Part shown: piece by piece, positions 40,766-49,462 of the stretch
Numbering within the stretch: the stretch's first letter is position 1
How the letters are laid out: each line of letters begins with the position of its first letter
Assembly (NCBI RefSeq): GCF_036231905.1
Contig: NZ_JAZARE010000006.1
Span: forward strand, 248,001 to 312,000
From: CAMLIZ01 sp036231905
Lineage (GTDB): Bacteria; Pseudomonadota; Gammaproteobacteria; Burkholderiales; Burkholderiaceae_C
Length of the DNA: 64,000 nucleotides
Direction: 5' to 3'
Made by a program: the position numbers and the translations under genes
Notes under the pieces: generated by a model
What the model was told of the DNA's origin: nothing
The model's database searches: none
Seen by the model: only the letters and a program-made list of their open reading frames with translations

Positions 40766-42223
40766 TCACCCGTGGTGGATGGCGATGGTTTTCAGCGTGG
40801 AGAAACCATACAGCGCCTCGAAGCCTTTTTCACGCCCGTGGCCTGAGAGTTTCACGCCGCCGAAGGGCAGCTCGATGCCGCCGCCGGCGCCGTAGTTGTT
40901 GATGAACACCTGGCCGCACTTCAGCGCGCGCGCCAGGCGCAACTGGCGTCCGCCGTCGCGAGTCCACACCCCGGCCACCAGCCCGTAGGGCGTGCCGTTG
41001 GCGATGCGCAGCGCATCGGCTTCGTCGTCGAAGGGGATCACCACCTGCACCGGGCCGAAGATCTCCTCCTGCGCCAGCGCATGCTCGGGCGGCACCTCGG
41101 CCACCAGGGTGGGCGGCAGGTAGAAGCCACCATCGGGCGCATCGGCCACCACCTCGGCCTGGGCCGCGATGCGCAGACCGCTGTCCTGCGCCAGGCGCAG
41201 GTAGCGTTGCACGATCTCGCGCTGGCGTGCAGAGATGAGCGGGCCCACGTCCAGGTCGCTCAAGGCCGGGCCCACGCGCAGGGCGCGATAACGCTCGGCC
41301 ATGCGGCGCAGCACCTCCTCGAACACCGGCCGCTGCACCAGGATGCGCGAAGCCGCCGAACAGGTCTGGCCGGCGTTCTGAATGCCGGCGTTCACCAGGA
41401 AGGGCAGCGCGGCGTCGAGGTCGGCATCGGCAAACACGATCTGCGGGCTCTTGCCGCCCAGCTCCAAGGTCACCGGCACCGCATGGCGCGCGGCGGCCGC
41501 CTGCACCAGCGCGCCGGTGGCCACGCTGCCGGTGAAGCTGATGTGCTGGATGCCGGCATGCGAGGACAAGGCCGCGCCCGCCTCCTCGCCCAGCCCGGGC
41601 ACCAAGTTGAGCGCCCCGGCGGGCAGGCCGCTGTCGTGCGCGATGTGGGCGAAGGCGAGCGCGGTGAGGCAGGCCTCTTCCGCCGGCTTGAGCACGCAGG
41701 CGTTGCCCATCGCCAGCGCCGCGCCCACGCTGCGGCCGATGATCTGCATCGGGTAGTTCCAGGGCACGATGTGGCCGGTGACGCCATGCGGCTCGCGCAG
41801 CGTGAGTGCGGTGTAGCCGTTGGCAAAGGGCAAGGTCTCGCCATGCACCTTGTCGGCCGCACCGCCGTAGAACTCGAGGTAGCGCGCCAGCGCCACCGCA
41901 TCGGCGCGGCCCTGTTTGAGCGGCTTGCCCACGTCCAGCGCTTCGAGGCGGGCCAGTTCGTCGGCCTGCTCCAGCACCCGGGCGGAGATGCGTTGCAGCA
42001 CGCGGCCGCGCTCGGTGGCGCTCATGCGGCCCCAGTCGCCGGCGAGTGCCGCATGGGCCGCGTGCACCGCGGCATCCACATCGGCCGGGCCGCCGCGGGC
42101 GATGGGCACCAGCACCGAACCATCGGAGGGGTTGAGCAGCGGCAGCTGCCCGCCGGAAGCGGGCGCCTGCCAGCGCCCGCCGATGAACACGCGGTCGGTG
42201 TCGAAGGCCAGCGTGGCCGCCAT
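40766..42223 (-). CDS. Aldehyde dehydrogenase family protein
   Basis: A 485-residue NAD(P)-dependent aldehyde dehydrogenase: oxyanion/active Asn in VPWNYPMQI, catalytic Glu in TLELGGKSPQIVF, catalytic Cys in NAGQTCSAASRIL, and EIFGPVQVVIPFDDE. The closest recognisable types are betaine- or aminobutyraldehyde-like dehydrogenases, but substrate is open. It is divergent from a Dpp-type transporter and precedes an SDR gene. Confidence 0.92.
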   Translation of the reverse strand: MAATLAFDTDRVFIGGRWQAPASGGQLPLLNPSDGSVLVPIARGGPADVDAAVHAAHAALAGDWGRMSATERGRVLQRISARVLEQADELARLEALDVGKPLKQGRADAVALARYLEFYGGAADKVHGETLPFANGYTALTLREPHGVTGHIVPWNYPMQIIGRSVGAALAMGNACVLKPAEEACLTALAFAHIAHDSGLPAGALNLVPGLGEEAGAALSSHAGIQHISFTGSVATGALVQAAAARHAVPVTLELGGKSPQIVFADADLDAALPFLVNAGIQNAGQTCSAASRILVQRPVFEEVLRRMAERYRALRVGPALSDLDVGPLISARQREIVQRYLRLAQDSGLRIAAQAEVVADAPDGGFYLPPTLVAEVPPEHALAQEEIFGPVQVVIPFDDEADALRIANGTPYGLVAGVWTRDGGRQLRLARALKCGQVFINNYGAGGGIELPFGGVKLSGHGREKGFEALYGFSTLKTIAIHHG

Positions 42224-42339
42224 GCGCGCTCTCCTGGTGAAGCCGGAAAGGCCATGTTAGCCTCGGCCGACTGTTCGCACCGTGCATCCATGCCCGCTGT
42301 GTCTGCCCCCTCACGCCACACCCGACGCAACCGCCCGGC

Positions 42340-43293
42340 ATGAGCGTCTTCCTGCTGCGGCGCCTGCTCACCTTCGCCGCCACCTTGCTGGTGGCCTCGG
42401 TGGTGGTGTTTGCCGCGCTGGAGCTGCTGCCGGGCAATGTGGCGCAGATGATGCTGGGCGAAAGTGCCACGCCAGAATCCATCGCCGCGCTGGAAACCAA
42501 GCTGGGGCTCAATCGCCCCCCAGTGCAACGCTACGCCGACTGGATCGGCGGCTGGCTGCAGGGCCGCAGCGCGGTCAGCGTGTCCTACGACACCCCCGTG
42601 CCGCAGCTGATCGCCGAGCGCCTGCAGGTGAGCCTGCCGCTGGCGCTGATGGCGATGGCGCTCACCACCGTGCTGGCCCTGGCCCTGGGTGTGTACGCCG
42701 CCGCGCGCCACAACCGGCTGGGCGACGTGGGCGTGATGGCGCTCAGCCAGGTGGGCATCTCGGTGCCCAGCTTCTGGCTGGCCATCCTGCTGATCTGGTT
42801 GTTCGCGGTGAAGCTGCAGTGGGTGTCGGCCGGCGGCTTCCCCGGCTGGGGCGACGAGGATGGTGTGTGGGGCGGCGTGCGCGCCCTGCTGCTGCCCGCC
42901 GCGGCGCTAGCGGCAGTGCAGGCCGCCATCCTCGCGCGGGTGACCCGCTCGGCGGTGCTGGAGGTGATGCGCGAGGACTTCGTGCGCACCGCCCGCGCCA
43001 AGGGTTTGTCCAAGCGTGCAGTACTGTGGCGCCATGTGCTGCGCAACGCCTTCGTGCCGGTGCTCACCATCATGGGCCTGCAGTTCGCCAACCTGATCAC
43101 CGGCACCATCATCGTGGAGAACGTGTTCGTGCTGCCCGGCATCGGCCGCCTGGTGTTCCAGGCGATCGCCAACCGCGACCTGGTGGTGGTGCGCGACGTG
43201 GTGATGCTGCTGGCCGCGGTGGTGATCTTCATCAACCTGGTGGTCGACCTGTTGTACGCGCTCATCGACCCGCGGCTGCGCCACTCATCATGA
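42340..43293 (+). CDS. Peptide/nickel-type ABC transporter permease (DppB-like)
   Basis: A 317-residue inner-membrane permease with six helices and the BPD_transp_1 domain. The start MSVFLLRRLLTFAATLLVAS, the loop LGLNRPPVQRYADWIGGWLQ and the EAA-type loop VMREDFVRTARAKGLSKRAV are DppB signatures. It overlaps the second permease by ATGA. First gene of an operon of two permeases, two ATPases, a binding protein and an amidase; divergent from aldehyde dehydrogenase. Confidence 0.92.
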   Translation: MSVFLLRRLLTFAATLLVASVVVFAALELLPGNVAQMMLGESATPESIAALETKLGLNRPPVQRYADWIGGWLQGRSAVSVSYDTPVPQLIAERLQVSLPLALMAMALTTVLALALGVYAAARHNRLGDVGVMALSQVGISVPSFWLAILLIWLFAVKLQWVSAGGFPGWGDEDGVWGGVRALLLPAAALAAVQAAILARVTRSAVLEVMREDFVRTARAKGLSKRAVLWRHVLRNAFVPVLTIMGLQFANLITGTIIVENVFVLPGIGRLVFQAIANRDLVVVRDVVMLLAAVVIFINLVVDLLYALIDPRLRHSS

Positions 43294-44135
43294 GCACGGG
43301 CCTCGCTTTGCACAAGCGCGCACGCCACCACCCCAGCTTCGTGCTGGGCGGCGTGCTGGTGGCGCTGATGCTGGCGGCCGCGCTGCTGTCGCTGGTGTGG
43401 TCCCCCTACCCGCCGGCCGACATCGACGTGCCGCACAAGCTGGCCCCGCCCAGCGCCTCGCACTGGCTGGGCACCGACAGCCTGGGCCGCGACATTGCGT
43501 CGCAGCTGCTGGTGGGTGCGCAGAACAGCATCGTGGTTGGCATCGTGGCCGTGGGCATCGGCCTGCTGTTCGGCGTGTCGCTCGGCTGCCTGGCCTCGGC
43601 CCGCCGCGGCTGGGTGGAGGAGCTGGTGATGCGCGCATCCGACTTCGCGTTCGCCTTCCCGGCGCTGCTCACCGCCATCATGCTCACCGCGATCTATGGC
43701 CCGGGCCTGCTCAACTCCATCATCGCCATCGGCATCTTCAACGTGCCGGTGTTCGCCCGCATCAGCCGCGGCGCCGCCAATGCGGTGTGGACACGCGACT
43801 ACGTGCTGGCTGCCCGCGCCTGCGGCAAGGGGCCGTGGCGCATCACGCTCGAACACGTGCTGCCCAACATCGCCAGCGTGCTCATCGTTCAGGCCACCAT
43901 CCAGTTCGCCGTCGCCATCCTGGCCGAGGCCGCGCTGAGCTACCTCGGCCTGGGCACGCAGCCGCCGCAGCCGAGCTGGGGCCGCATGCTCAACGAAGCG
44001 CAGAGCCAGCTGTTCCAGGCACCTGAGCTGGCGATCTATCCGGGGGTGGCGATTGCGTTGAGCGTGCTGGGGCTGAACCTGATGGGGGACGGGCTGCGCG
44101 ATCTGCTGGACCCGAAGTTGGCGAGGCGTCGGTGA
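43290..44135 (+). CDS. Peptide/nickel-type ABC transporter permease (DppC-like)
   Basis: A 281-residue permease with the DppC start (KRARHHPSFVLGGVLVALML), the HWLGTDSLGRDIASQLLVGA motif and EAA loop WTRDYVLAARACGKGPWRIT. LSYLGLGTQPPQPSWGRML is also canonical. It pairs with the DppB-like subunit. A 304-base gap with two structured repeats separates it from the ATPase gene. Confidence 0.92.
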   Translation: MSTGLALHKRARHHPSFVLGGVLVALMLAAALLSLVWSPYPPADIDVPHKLAPPSASHWLGTDSLGRDIASQLLVGAQNSIVVGIVAVGIGLLFGVSLGCLASARRGWVEELVMRASDFAFAFPALLTAIMLTAIYGPGLLNSIIAIGIFNVPVFARISRGAANAVWTRDYVLAARACGKGPWRITLEHVLPNIASVLIVQATIQFAVAILAEAALSYLGLGTQPPQPSWGRMLNEAQSQLFQAPELAIYPGVAIALSVLGLNLMGDGLRDLLDPKLARRR

Positions 44136-44165
44136 TGAAGGTCAGTGCCCTCCACTGTGGAGCGA

Positions 44166-44269
44166 GCCGAGGGCGGCGGATGACCGGCTTCGCTCATGTC
44201 CCCCGCCCTTGGCCTGCGGCCAAGGCCTCCTCCTTTACTTCGCTACGCCGGTCACCCGCCACCCTCGGC
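44166..44269 (-). repeat. Structured repeat, copy C
   Basis: Outer 23-bp arms at 44166-44188 and 44247-44269 (GCCGAGGG...GACCGGC type; two mismatches that become G.U on the minus strand). The conserved core, read on the minus strand, is GCGAAGTAAAGGAGGAGG, then the hairpin CCTTGGCC-gca-GGCCAAGG, then GGGGGACATGAGCG. It shares the core with copies A and B but has a different outer stem. Confidence 0.7.
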
Positions 44270-44311
44270 ATTCCACCGGCTTTGTCCTCATCGAGAACAG
44301 CAGGTGGTGGC

Positions 44312-44411
44312 GGATCGGGACCGCGGGGCGTTGTGCAGAGCGAAGTAAAGGAGGAGGGCCCGCAGGGCCCGGGGGACATGAGCGGCGCACAGCGCCCCGC
44401 CGTCCCGATCC
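44312..44411 (+). repeat. Structured repeat, copy A
   Basis: A 100-bp imperfect palindrome. Outer arms GGATCGGGACCGCGGGGCG and onward pair with the 3' arm to about 25 bp. Core: GCGAAGTAAAGGAGGAG then hairpin GGGCCC-gca-GGGCCC (44356-44370), then GGGGGACATGAGCG. It ends 28 bases before the start of the downstream ATPase gene, in the same orientation as the operon. Confidence 0.7.
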
Positions 44412-44443
44412 TCGCCCAGTCATGGTGGACGCTTTTGAGATGA
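44378..44443 (+). CDS. Possible 21-residue leader ORF from the repeat
   Basis: ATG at the conserved core ACATGAGC opens MSGAQRPAVPILAQSWWTLL plus Arg, ending in TGA that overlaps the ATPase ATG as ATGA. The SD-like AAAGGAGGAG (44347-44356) is 21 bases upstream across a hairpin. Contains tandem Trp. A translated leader is speculative. Confidence 0.2.
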   Translation: MSGAQRPAVPILAQSWWTLLR

Positions 44444-45441
44444 ACAAACTTCTCGAGGTATCCGACCTGCGGGTGACGCTCAACACCTCACGTGGCCAGG
44501 TCCACGCCTTGTGCGACGTGTCGTTCGAGCTCGAACGCGGCGACTCCCTGGGGCTGATCGGTGAATCGGGATGCGGCAAATCCATGACCGCTTTGGCCCT
44601 CATGGGCTTGCTGCCTGAAGGCGCCAAGGTGAGTGGCTCCATCCGGTTCGATGGCCAGGAGCTCACGTCGCTGGACGATGGTGCCATGGGCCGGCTGCGT
44701 GGGCACCGCATCGGCATGGTGTTCCAGGAGCCGATGACCGCGCTGAACCCGCTGCACACCATCGGGCAGCAGATCGCGGAGCCGCTGCGGCTGCATCTTG
44801 GCTTGAACGCACGCGATGCGCGCGCGAAGGCCTTGGAACTGCTAGAGCGGGTGCACCTGCCGGACCCGGCGCGGCGGCTGGACGCGTACCCGCACCAGCT
44901 CTCCGGCGGCCAGCGCCAGCGTGTGGTGATTGCGATCGCGCTGGCCTGCGGGCCCAGCCTGCTGATCGCGGACGAACCCACCACGGCGCTGGACGTCACG
45001 CTGCAGCGCGAGGTGCTGGAGCTCATCGCCCGCCTGGTGGCCGAGGACGGCATGGCGCTGCTGCTGGTGAGCCATGACCTCGCGGTGATGGCCGACAGCG
45101 TGCGGCGCCTGCTGGTGATGTACGGCGGCACGGTGGTGGAACAAGGGCCCACCGAAGAGGTGTTCCGGCGCCTGTCGCATCCCTACACGCGCGGGCTGTT
45201 TGCCGCTCGGCCTCGGCTGGGGCTGCCGCGGCGCAGCCGGCTGGCGACCATCCCGGGGCGGGTGCCCGAGCTGGCCGACCTGCCCGCGGGCTGCCCGTTC
45301 GCCAGCCGCTGCGGCTTCGTGGTGCCGGCCTGCCACGATGCGCTGCCGGCGCAGCACCCGGTGGGGCTGGACCACACGGCGCGCTGCATCCGGCTCGGCG
45401 CGGTGCTGGACACGCCGCTGGAACAGGGGCTGGTGACATGA
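44440..45441 (+). CDS. Peptide/nickel-type ABC transporter ATPase (DppD-like)
   Basis: A 333-residue ATPase: Walker A GESGCGKSM, the Q-loop in IGMVFQEPMTALNPLHTIGQ, signature LSGGQRQRVVIA, Walker B LLIADEPTTALDV, and the C-terminal oligopeptide-transporter extension with HPYTRGLFAARPRLG and CPFASRCGF. Start 44440 gives MNKLLEVSDLRVTL; ATG at 44422 is an alternative. The structured repeat lies directly upstream. Confidence 0.92.
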   Translation: MNKLLEVSDLRVTLNTSRGQVHALCDVSFELERGDSLGLIGESGCGKSMTALALMGLLPEGAKVSGSIRFDGQELTSLDDGAMGRLRGHRIGMVFQEPMTALNPLHTIGQQIAEPLRLHLGLNARDARAKALELLERVHLPDPARRLDAYPHQLSGGQRQRVVIAIALACGPSLLIADEPTTALDVTLQREVLELIARLVAEDGMALLLVSHDLAVMADSVRRLLVMYGGTVVEQGPTEEVFRRLSHPYTRGLFAARPRLGLPRRSRLATIPGRVPELADLPAGCPFASRCGFVVPACHDALPAQHPVGLDHTARCIRLGAVLDTPLEQGLVT

Positions 45442-45496
45442 GCCGCAGGGCCGTTCCCAACCCGAATACCGCAGCCCGCAAGGCGGAGGTTTTCTC

Positions 45497-46345
45497 ATGA
45501 GCGGTCCCGGCACCGCGCCCCTGCTGGAGCTGCAGGACCTCACGCGCCACTACCGGCTGCCGCGCCAATCGCTCTGGCAGCCGGCACCCCTGGTGAAGGC
45601 GCTGGATGGCGTGAGCCTGCAGCTGCAGGCCGGCCGCAACCTGGGCATCGTGGGCGAATCGGGCTCCGGCAAGTCCACGCTGGCGCGCCTGGTGATGGCA
45701 CTGGAGGCACCGACCTCCGGCCGGGTGCTGATGGACGGCACCGACCTGCAGTCGCTGTCCGTGGCGGCGCTGCGGCGCGCGCGCGCCGGCTTCCAGATGG
45801 TGTTCCAGGATCCGTATGGTTCGCTGGACCCCCGCCGCACGGTAGAGCGCATCGTGGCCGAGCCGCTGGAGGCGCTGGTGGACCGCTGCACCCGGGCCGA
45901 ACAGCGGGAGCGCGCGGCCGAGGCGCTGGAGGCGGTGGGCTTGCGCAGCAACGACCTGGCCAAGTACCCGCACGAGTTTTCCGGCGGGCAGCGCCAGCGC
46001 ATCGCGATCGCGCGCGCCCTCATCACCCGGCCCAGGCTCATCGTGGCCGACGAGCCGGTGAGCGCGCTGGACGTGTCGGTGCAGGCGCAGGTGCTGAACC
46101 TGATGCTGGACCTGCAGGACCGGCACGGTGTGTCTTACCTGTTCATCAGCCACGACCTCGCGGTGGTGGGCCTGGTGTGCGACGAGGTTGCGGTGATGCA
46201 GCATGGCCGGGTGGTGGAGCAGGGTGACCCGCAGCAGCTGTTCCGCCAGGCCGAACATCCGTACACGCAGGCGCTGCTGGCCGCCATTCCCGGCCAGCGC
46301 GCCACAGTTCAGAATCGCCCCACGATTGCCCATTCATTGCCATGA
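45497..46345 (+). CDS. Peptide/nickel-type ABC transporter ATPase (DppF-like)
   Basis: A 282-residue ATPase: Walker A GESGSGKSTL, MVFQDPYGSLDPRRTVERI (Q-loop), FSGGQRQRIAIARAL, LIVADEPVSALDVSVQAQVL, and YLFISHDLAVV. The N-terminus LLELQDLTRHYRLPRQ and length fit DppF. It lies 55 bases after the first ATPase and ten before the binding-protein gene. Confidence 0.92.
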   Translation: MSGPGTAPLLELQDLTRHYRLPRQSLWQPAPLVKALDGVSLQLQAGRNLGIVGESGSGKSTLARLVMALEAPTSGRVLMDGTDLQSLSVAALRRARAGFQMVFQDPYGSLDPRRTVERIVAEPLEALVDRCTRAEQRERAAEALEAVGLRSNDLAKYPHEFSGGQRQRIAIARALITRPRLIVADEPVSALDVSVQAQVLNLMLDLQDRHGVSYLFISHDLAVVGLVCDEVAVMQHGRVVEQGDPQQLFRQAEHPYTQALLAAIPGQRATVQNRPTIAHSLP

Positions 46346-46355
46346 GGAGCTCGCC

Positions 46356-47867
46356 ATGAGGATCCACCGTCGTGCCGCCATTGCGCCGGCCGCCAGCGCC
46401 GCCCTGATTGCCGTCGCCCTGGTCGGCACTGCCTCGCCCGCGCAGGCCCAGAGCCGCAAGGACGCCGTGGTGCTGGCCATGGTGCTGGAGCCGCCGGGCC
46501 TGGACCCCACCACCGCGCCGGCCGCCGCCATCGGCGAGATCGTGCACTACAACGTGCTGGAGGGCCTGACCAAGATCAACCAGGACGGCAGCGTGACGCC
46601 GCTGCTGGCCGAGAGCTGGACCATGGACCCCGACGGCCGCAGCTACACCTTCAAGCTGCGCAAGGGCGTGAAGTTCCACGACGGCGAGGCGTTCGACGCC
46701 AGCGACGTGAAGTTCAGCTTCGAGCGCGCCAAGGCCGAGGGCTCCACCAACAAGGCGAAGAAGGCGGTGTTCGACAACATCGCCCGCATCGACACGCCGG
46801 ACCCGGCCACGGTGATCCTCACGCTGAACAACGCCGATGCCACCCTGCCCTTCCGGCTGGGCGAAAACACCGCGGTGATCCTGGACCCCAAGAGCGCCGC
46901 CACCACGGCCACCAAGCCGGTGGGCACCGGGCCGTTCAAGTTCGAGAACTGGAGCAAGGGCGCCGCGGTCACGCTGACCAAGTGGGACGGTTTTCGCAAC
47001 GCGGCCGCGGTGAAGCTCAAGAAAGTGAGTTTCCGCTTCATCAACGACCCGGCCGCGCGCGTGGCCGCGCTGCTGGCCGGCGACGTGGACGGCGTCCCGC
47101 GCATGGACAACCCCTCGGCCACCAAGCAGTTCCAGGCCGACAAGCGCTTCACGGTGGAGATCGGCAACACCGCGGGCAAGGGCATCATGACGATCAACAA
47201 CAAGAAGAAGCCCTTCGACGACGTGCGGGTGCGGCGCGCCCTGGCCCACGCCATCGACCGCAAGGCTTTCATCGACGGCGTGCTCGACGGCCTGGCCAAA
47301 CCGATCGGCAGTCACTTCGCACCCACGGATGCCGGCTACATCGACCTCACGGGCACCTACCCCTACGACCCCGAGAAGGCAAAGGCGCTGCTGAAGGAAG
47401 CGGGCGTGCAGACGCCGCTGAACGTGACGCTCACCCTGCCGCCGCCGCAATACGCGCGCAAGGGCGGCGAGGTGGTGGCCGCCATGCTGGCGAAGGTGGG
47501 CGTGATTGCGAAGATCGAGAACGTGGAGTGGGCCCAGTGGCTGGGCGGCACCTTCAAGGGCAACTTCGACCTCACGATCATCAACCACGTGGAGCCGCTG
47601 GATTACATGCAGTACGCCAACCCGGCCTACTACTGGGGCTACGACAGCAAGGTCTTCAAAGACCTGGCGGCCAAGCATGCGGCGGAGACCAATGCAAAGG
47701 AGCGCCAGCGGCTGTTTGGCGAGCTGCAGAAGATGATCGCCACCGATGCGGTGAACGTGTTCATCTTCAATCCGTCGCAGGTGGCGATTGCGAAGAAGGG
47801 GCTGAAGGGGTTGTGGTCGAGTTCGCCGATCTTTGCGAATGACATGGCCGCGGTCAGTTGGCAGTGA
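46356..47867 (+). CDS. Peptide/nickel-type ABC transporter substrate-binding protein
   Basis: A 503-residue SBP_bac_5 protein with signal peptide ending AQAQ (about residue 32). Segments: VLAMVLEPPGLDPTTAPAAA, YTFKLRKGVKFHDGEAFDAS, VKFSFERAKAEG, GTGPFKFENW and VRRALAHAIDRKAFIDGVLD. It captures the ligand for the transporter: peptides, opines or amides; the amidase that follows hints at an amide-bearing ligand (inference). ATG at 46356 follows GAGGAG. Confidence 0.92.
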   Translation: MRIHRRAAIAPAASAALIAVALVGTASPAQAQSRKDAVVLAMVLEPPGLDPTTAPAAAIGEIVHYNVLEGLTKINQDGSVTPLLAESWTMDPDGRSYTFKLRKGVKFHDGEAFDASDVKFSFERAKAEGSTNKAKKAVFDNIARIDTPDPATVILTLNNADATLPFRLGENTAVILDPKSAATTATKPVGTGPFKFENWSKGAAVTLTKWDGFRNAAAVKLKKVSFRFINDPAARVAALLAGDVDGVPRMDNPSATKQFQADKRFTVEIGNTAGKGIMTINNKKKPFDDVRVRRALAHAIDRKAFIDGVLDGLAKPIGSHFAPTDAGYIDLTGTYPYDPEKAKALLKEAGVQTPLNVTLTLPPPQYARKGGEVVAAMLAKVGVIAKIENVEWAQWLGGTFKGNFDLTIINHVEPLDYMQYANPAYYWGYDSKVFKDLAAKHAAETNAKERQRLFGELQKMIATDAVNVFIFNPSQVAIAKKGLKGLWSSSPIFANDMAAVSWQ

Positions 47868-47880
47868 GTCGGTTGAGCGT

Positions 47881-47975
47881 GATCGGGACGATGGGGCGCT
47901 CTGCTGCGCTCATGTCCCCCGGCCTGCGGCCTCCTCCTTTACTTCGCTCCGCAGAACGCCCCACCGTCCCGATCC
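47881..47975 (-). repeat. Structured repeat, copy B
   Basis: A 95-bp imperfect palindrome between the binding protein and amidase genes. Read on the minus strand: arm GGATCGGGACGGTGGGGCG and onward, core GCGAAGTAAAGGAGGAGG, short hairpin GGCC-gca-GGCC, then GGGGGACATGAGCG and the closing arm. It shares most arm sequence with copy A, with pair-preserving changes. Confidence 0.7.
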
Positions 47976-48033
47976 GGCACCACCGAGGCGGATCACCCAT
48001 GAAGACCCGCTCACATTGTCGGAGGCAGCCCCT

Positions 48034-49425
48034 GTGACCCTGCATGATCTGAGTGCGATGGAGTTGTTGGCGCGCTATCGCGACGGTTCGCTGTCGCCGG
48101 TGGAGGTGGCGCGCGAAGTGCTGGCGCACATCGAGCGCTGGGAGCCGCAGTTGAAGGCGACCTATGCCCTGGATGCAGAGAGTGCCCTCGCGATGGCGCG
48201 GGCATCCGAGCGGCGGTGGTTGAAGGGTGAAGCGCTGGCGCTGGACGGCGTGCCGGTCACCATCAAGGAGAACATCGCCACGCGTGGCGTGCCGGTGCCC
48301 CTGGGCACCGCGGCCACCGAGCTGGTGCCGGCCGCGGAGGACGCACCGCCGGCCGGGAGGCTGCGCGAAGCGGGTGCGGTGATCCTGTGCAAGACCACGA
48401 TGCCGGACTACGGCATGTTGTCCTCGGGGCTGTCGAGTTTTCATCCACTGGCGCGCAACCCGTGGAACCTGGCACTGAATCCGGGCGGTTCCAGTGCGGG
48501 GGCCGGTGCTGCGGCGGCGGCCGGGTACGGGCCTCTGCATGTGGGCACCGACATTGGCGGCTCGCTGCGCCTGCCGGCGAGCTGGTGCGGCATCTTCACC
48601 TTGAAGCCGAGCCTGGGGCGCATTCCGATCAAGCCGCCGTATGCGGGCCGCGTGGCAGGGCCGATGACGCGCACAGTGGCCGACAGCGCGCTGATGATGC
48701 AGGTGCTGTCGCTGCCCGACTGGCGCGACACCATGAGCCTGCCGTGGGCCGACATCCACTGGATGTCGCTGGAGCGGTCGCTCAAGGGGCTGAAGATCGG
48801 CCTGCTGATGGATGGTGGCTGGGGCCTGGGTTTGGATGGCGAGATTGCTGCGGCCGTGCAGGCGGCCGCGCGTGTGTTCGAGCGCGAGGGCGCGATCGTC
48901 GAGCCGATGCGGGCGTTCGGCAAGCGTGAGCACATCGACGGCATGGACCGTTTCTGGCGTGTGCGCTCGTGGCTGGACTTCAGCGCGCTGCCCGCAGAGC
49001 GGCAGGCCAAGGTGCTGCCCTACATCCGCGCCTGGGCCGAAGGCGGCGCCTCGGTCTCCGCGGCGCAGCTCTTCCACGGCTACAGCCAGATGGGCGCGAT
49101 GCGCGATGCCGCCGTCGCGGCCTGCCAGCCGTACGACTTCGTGCTGTCGCCAGTGAGCCCGGTGGGCAGCTTCCCGGCCGAATGGGCCGGCCCCACCAAC
49201 GACCCGAAGCGGCCGTTGGAGCACATCGCCTTCACGCTGCCGTACAACATGAGCGAGCAGCCGGCCGCGTCCATCAACTGCGGCTTCACCGCCGCCGGCA
49301 TGCCGATCGGCCTGCAGATCGTGGGCCACCGGCATGATGACCTCGGCGTGTTGCAGGTCGCAGCCGCTTACGAACGGCTGCGATCGACACAACGCCCCTG
49401 GCCGGAACCCCCGCCGCGGTCGTGA
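48034..49425 (+). CDS. Amidase (amidase signature family)
   Basis: A 463-residue enzyme with the Ser-cisSer-Lys triad: Lys in VPVTIKENIATRG, Ser in NPGGSSAGAGAAAAAGYGP, and Ser in GTDIGGSLRLPASWCG. It hydrolyses a C-N amide to acid plus ammonia or amine. GTG at 48034 follows GGAGG (eight-base spacing) and avoids extending through the upstream repeat. It is the last gene of the transporter operon, which fits processing of the imported ligand. Confidence 0.92.
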   Translation: MTLHDLSAMELLARYRDGSLSPVEVAREVLAHIERWEPQLKATYALDAESALAMARASERRWLKGEALALDGVPVTIKENIATRGVPVPLGTAATELVPAAEDAPPAGRLREAGAVILCKTTMPDYGMLSSGLSSFHPLARNPWNLALNPGGSSAGAGAAAAAGYGPLHVGTDIGGSLRLPASWCGIFTLKPSLGRIPIKPPYAGRVAGPMTRTVADSALMMQVLSLPDWRDTMSLPWADIHWMSLERSLKGLKIGLLMDGGWGLGLDGEIAAAVQAAARVFEREGAIVEPMRAFGKREHIDGMDRFWRVRSWLDFSALPAERQAKVLPYIRAWAEGGASVSAAQLFHGYSQMGAMRDAAVAACQPYDFVLSPVSPVGSFPAEWAGPTNDPKRPLEHIAFTLPYNMSEQPAASINCGFTAAGMPIGLQIVGHRHDDLGVLQVAAAYERLRSTQRPWPEPPPRS

Positions 49426-49462
49426 CACACTGCGGTCGGCATCACTTTGTGGAGTCGGCCGC

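Noticed and set aside
47881..48033. Extension of the amidase frame upstream through repeat copy B
   Set aside because: The repeat region is non-coding in the other copies and GTG 48034 has a good ribosome site at the family start.
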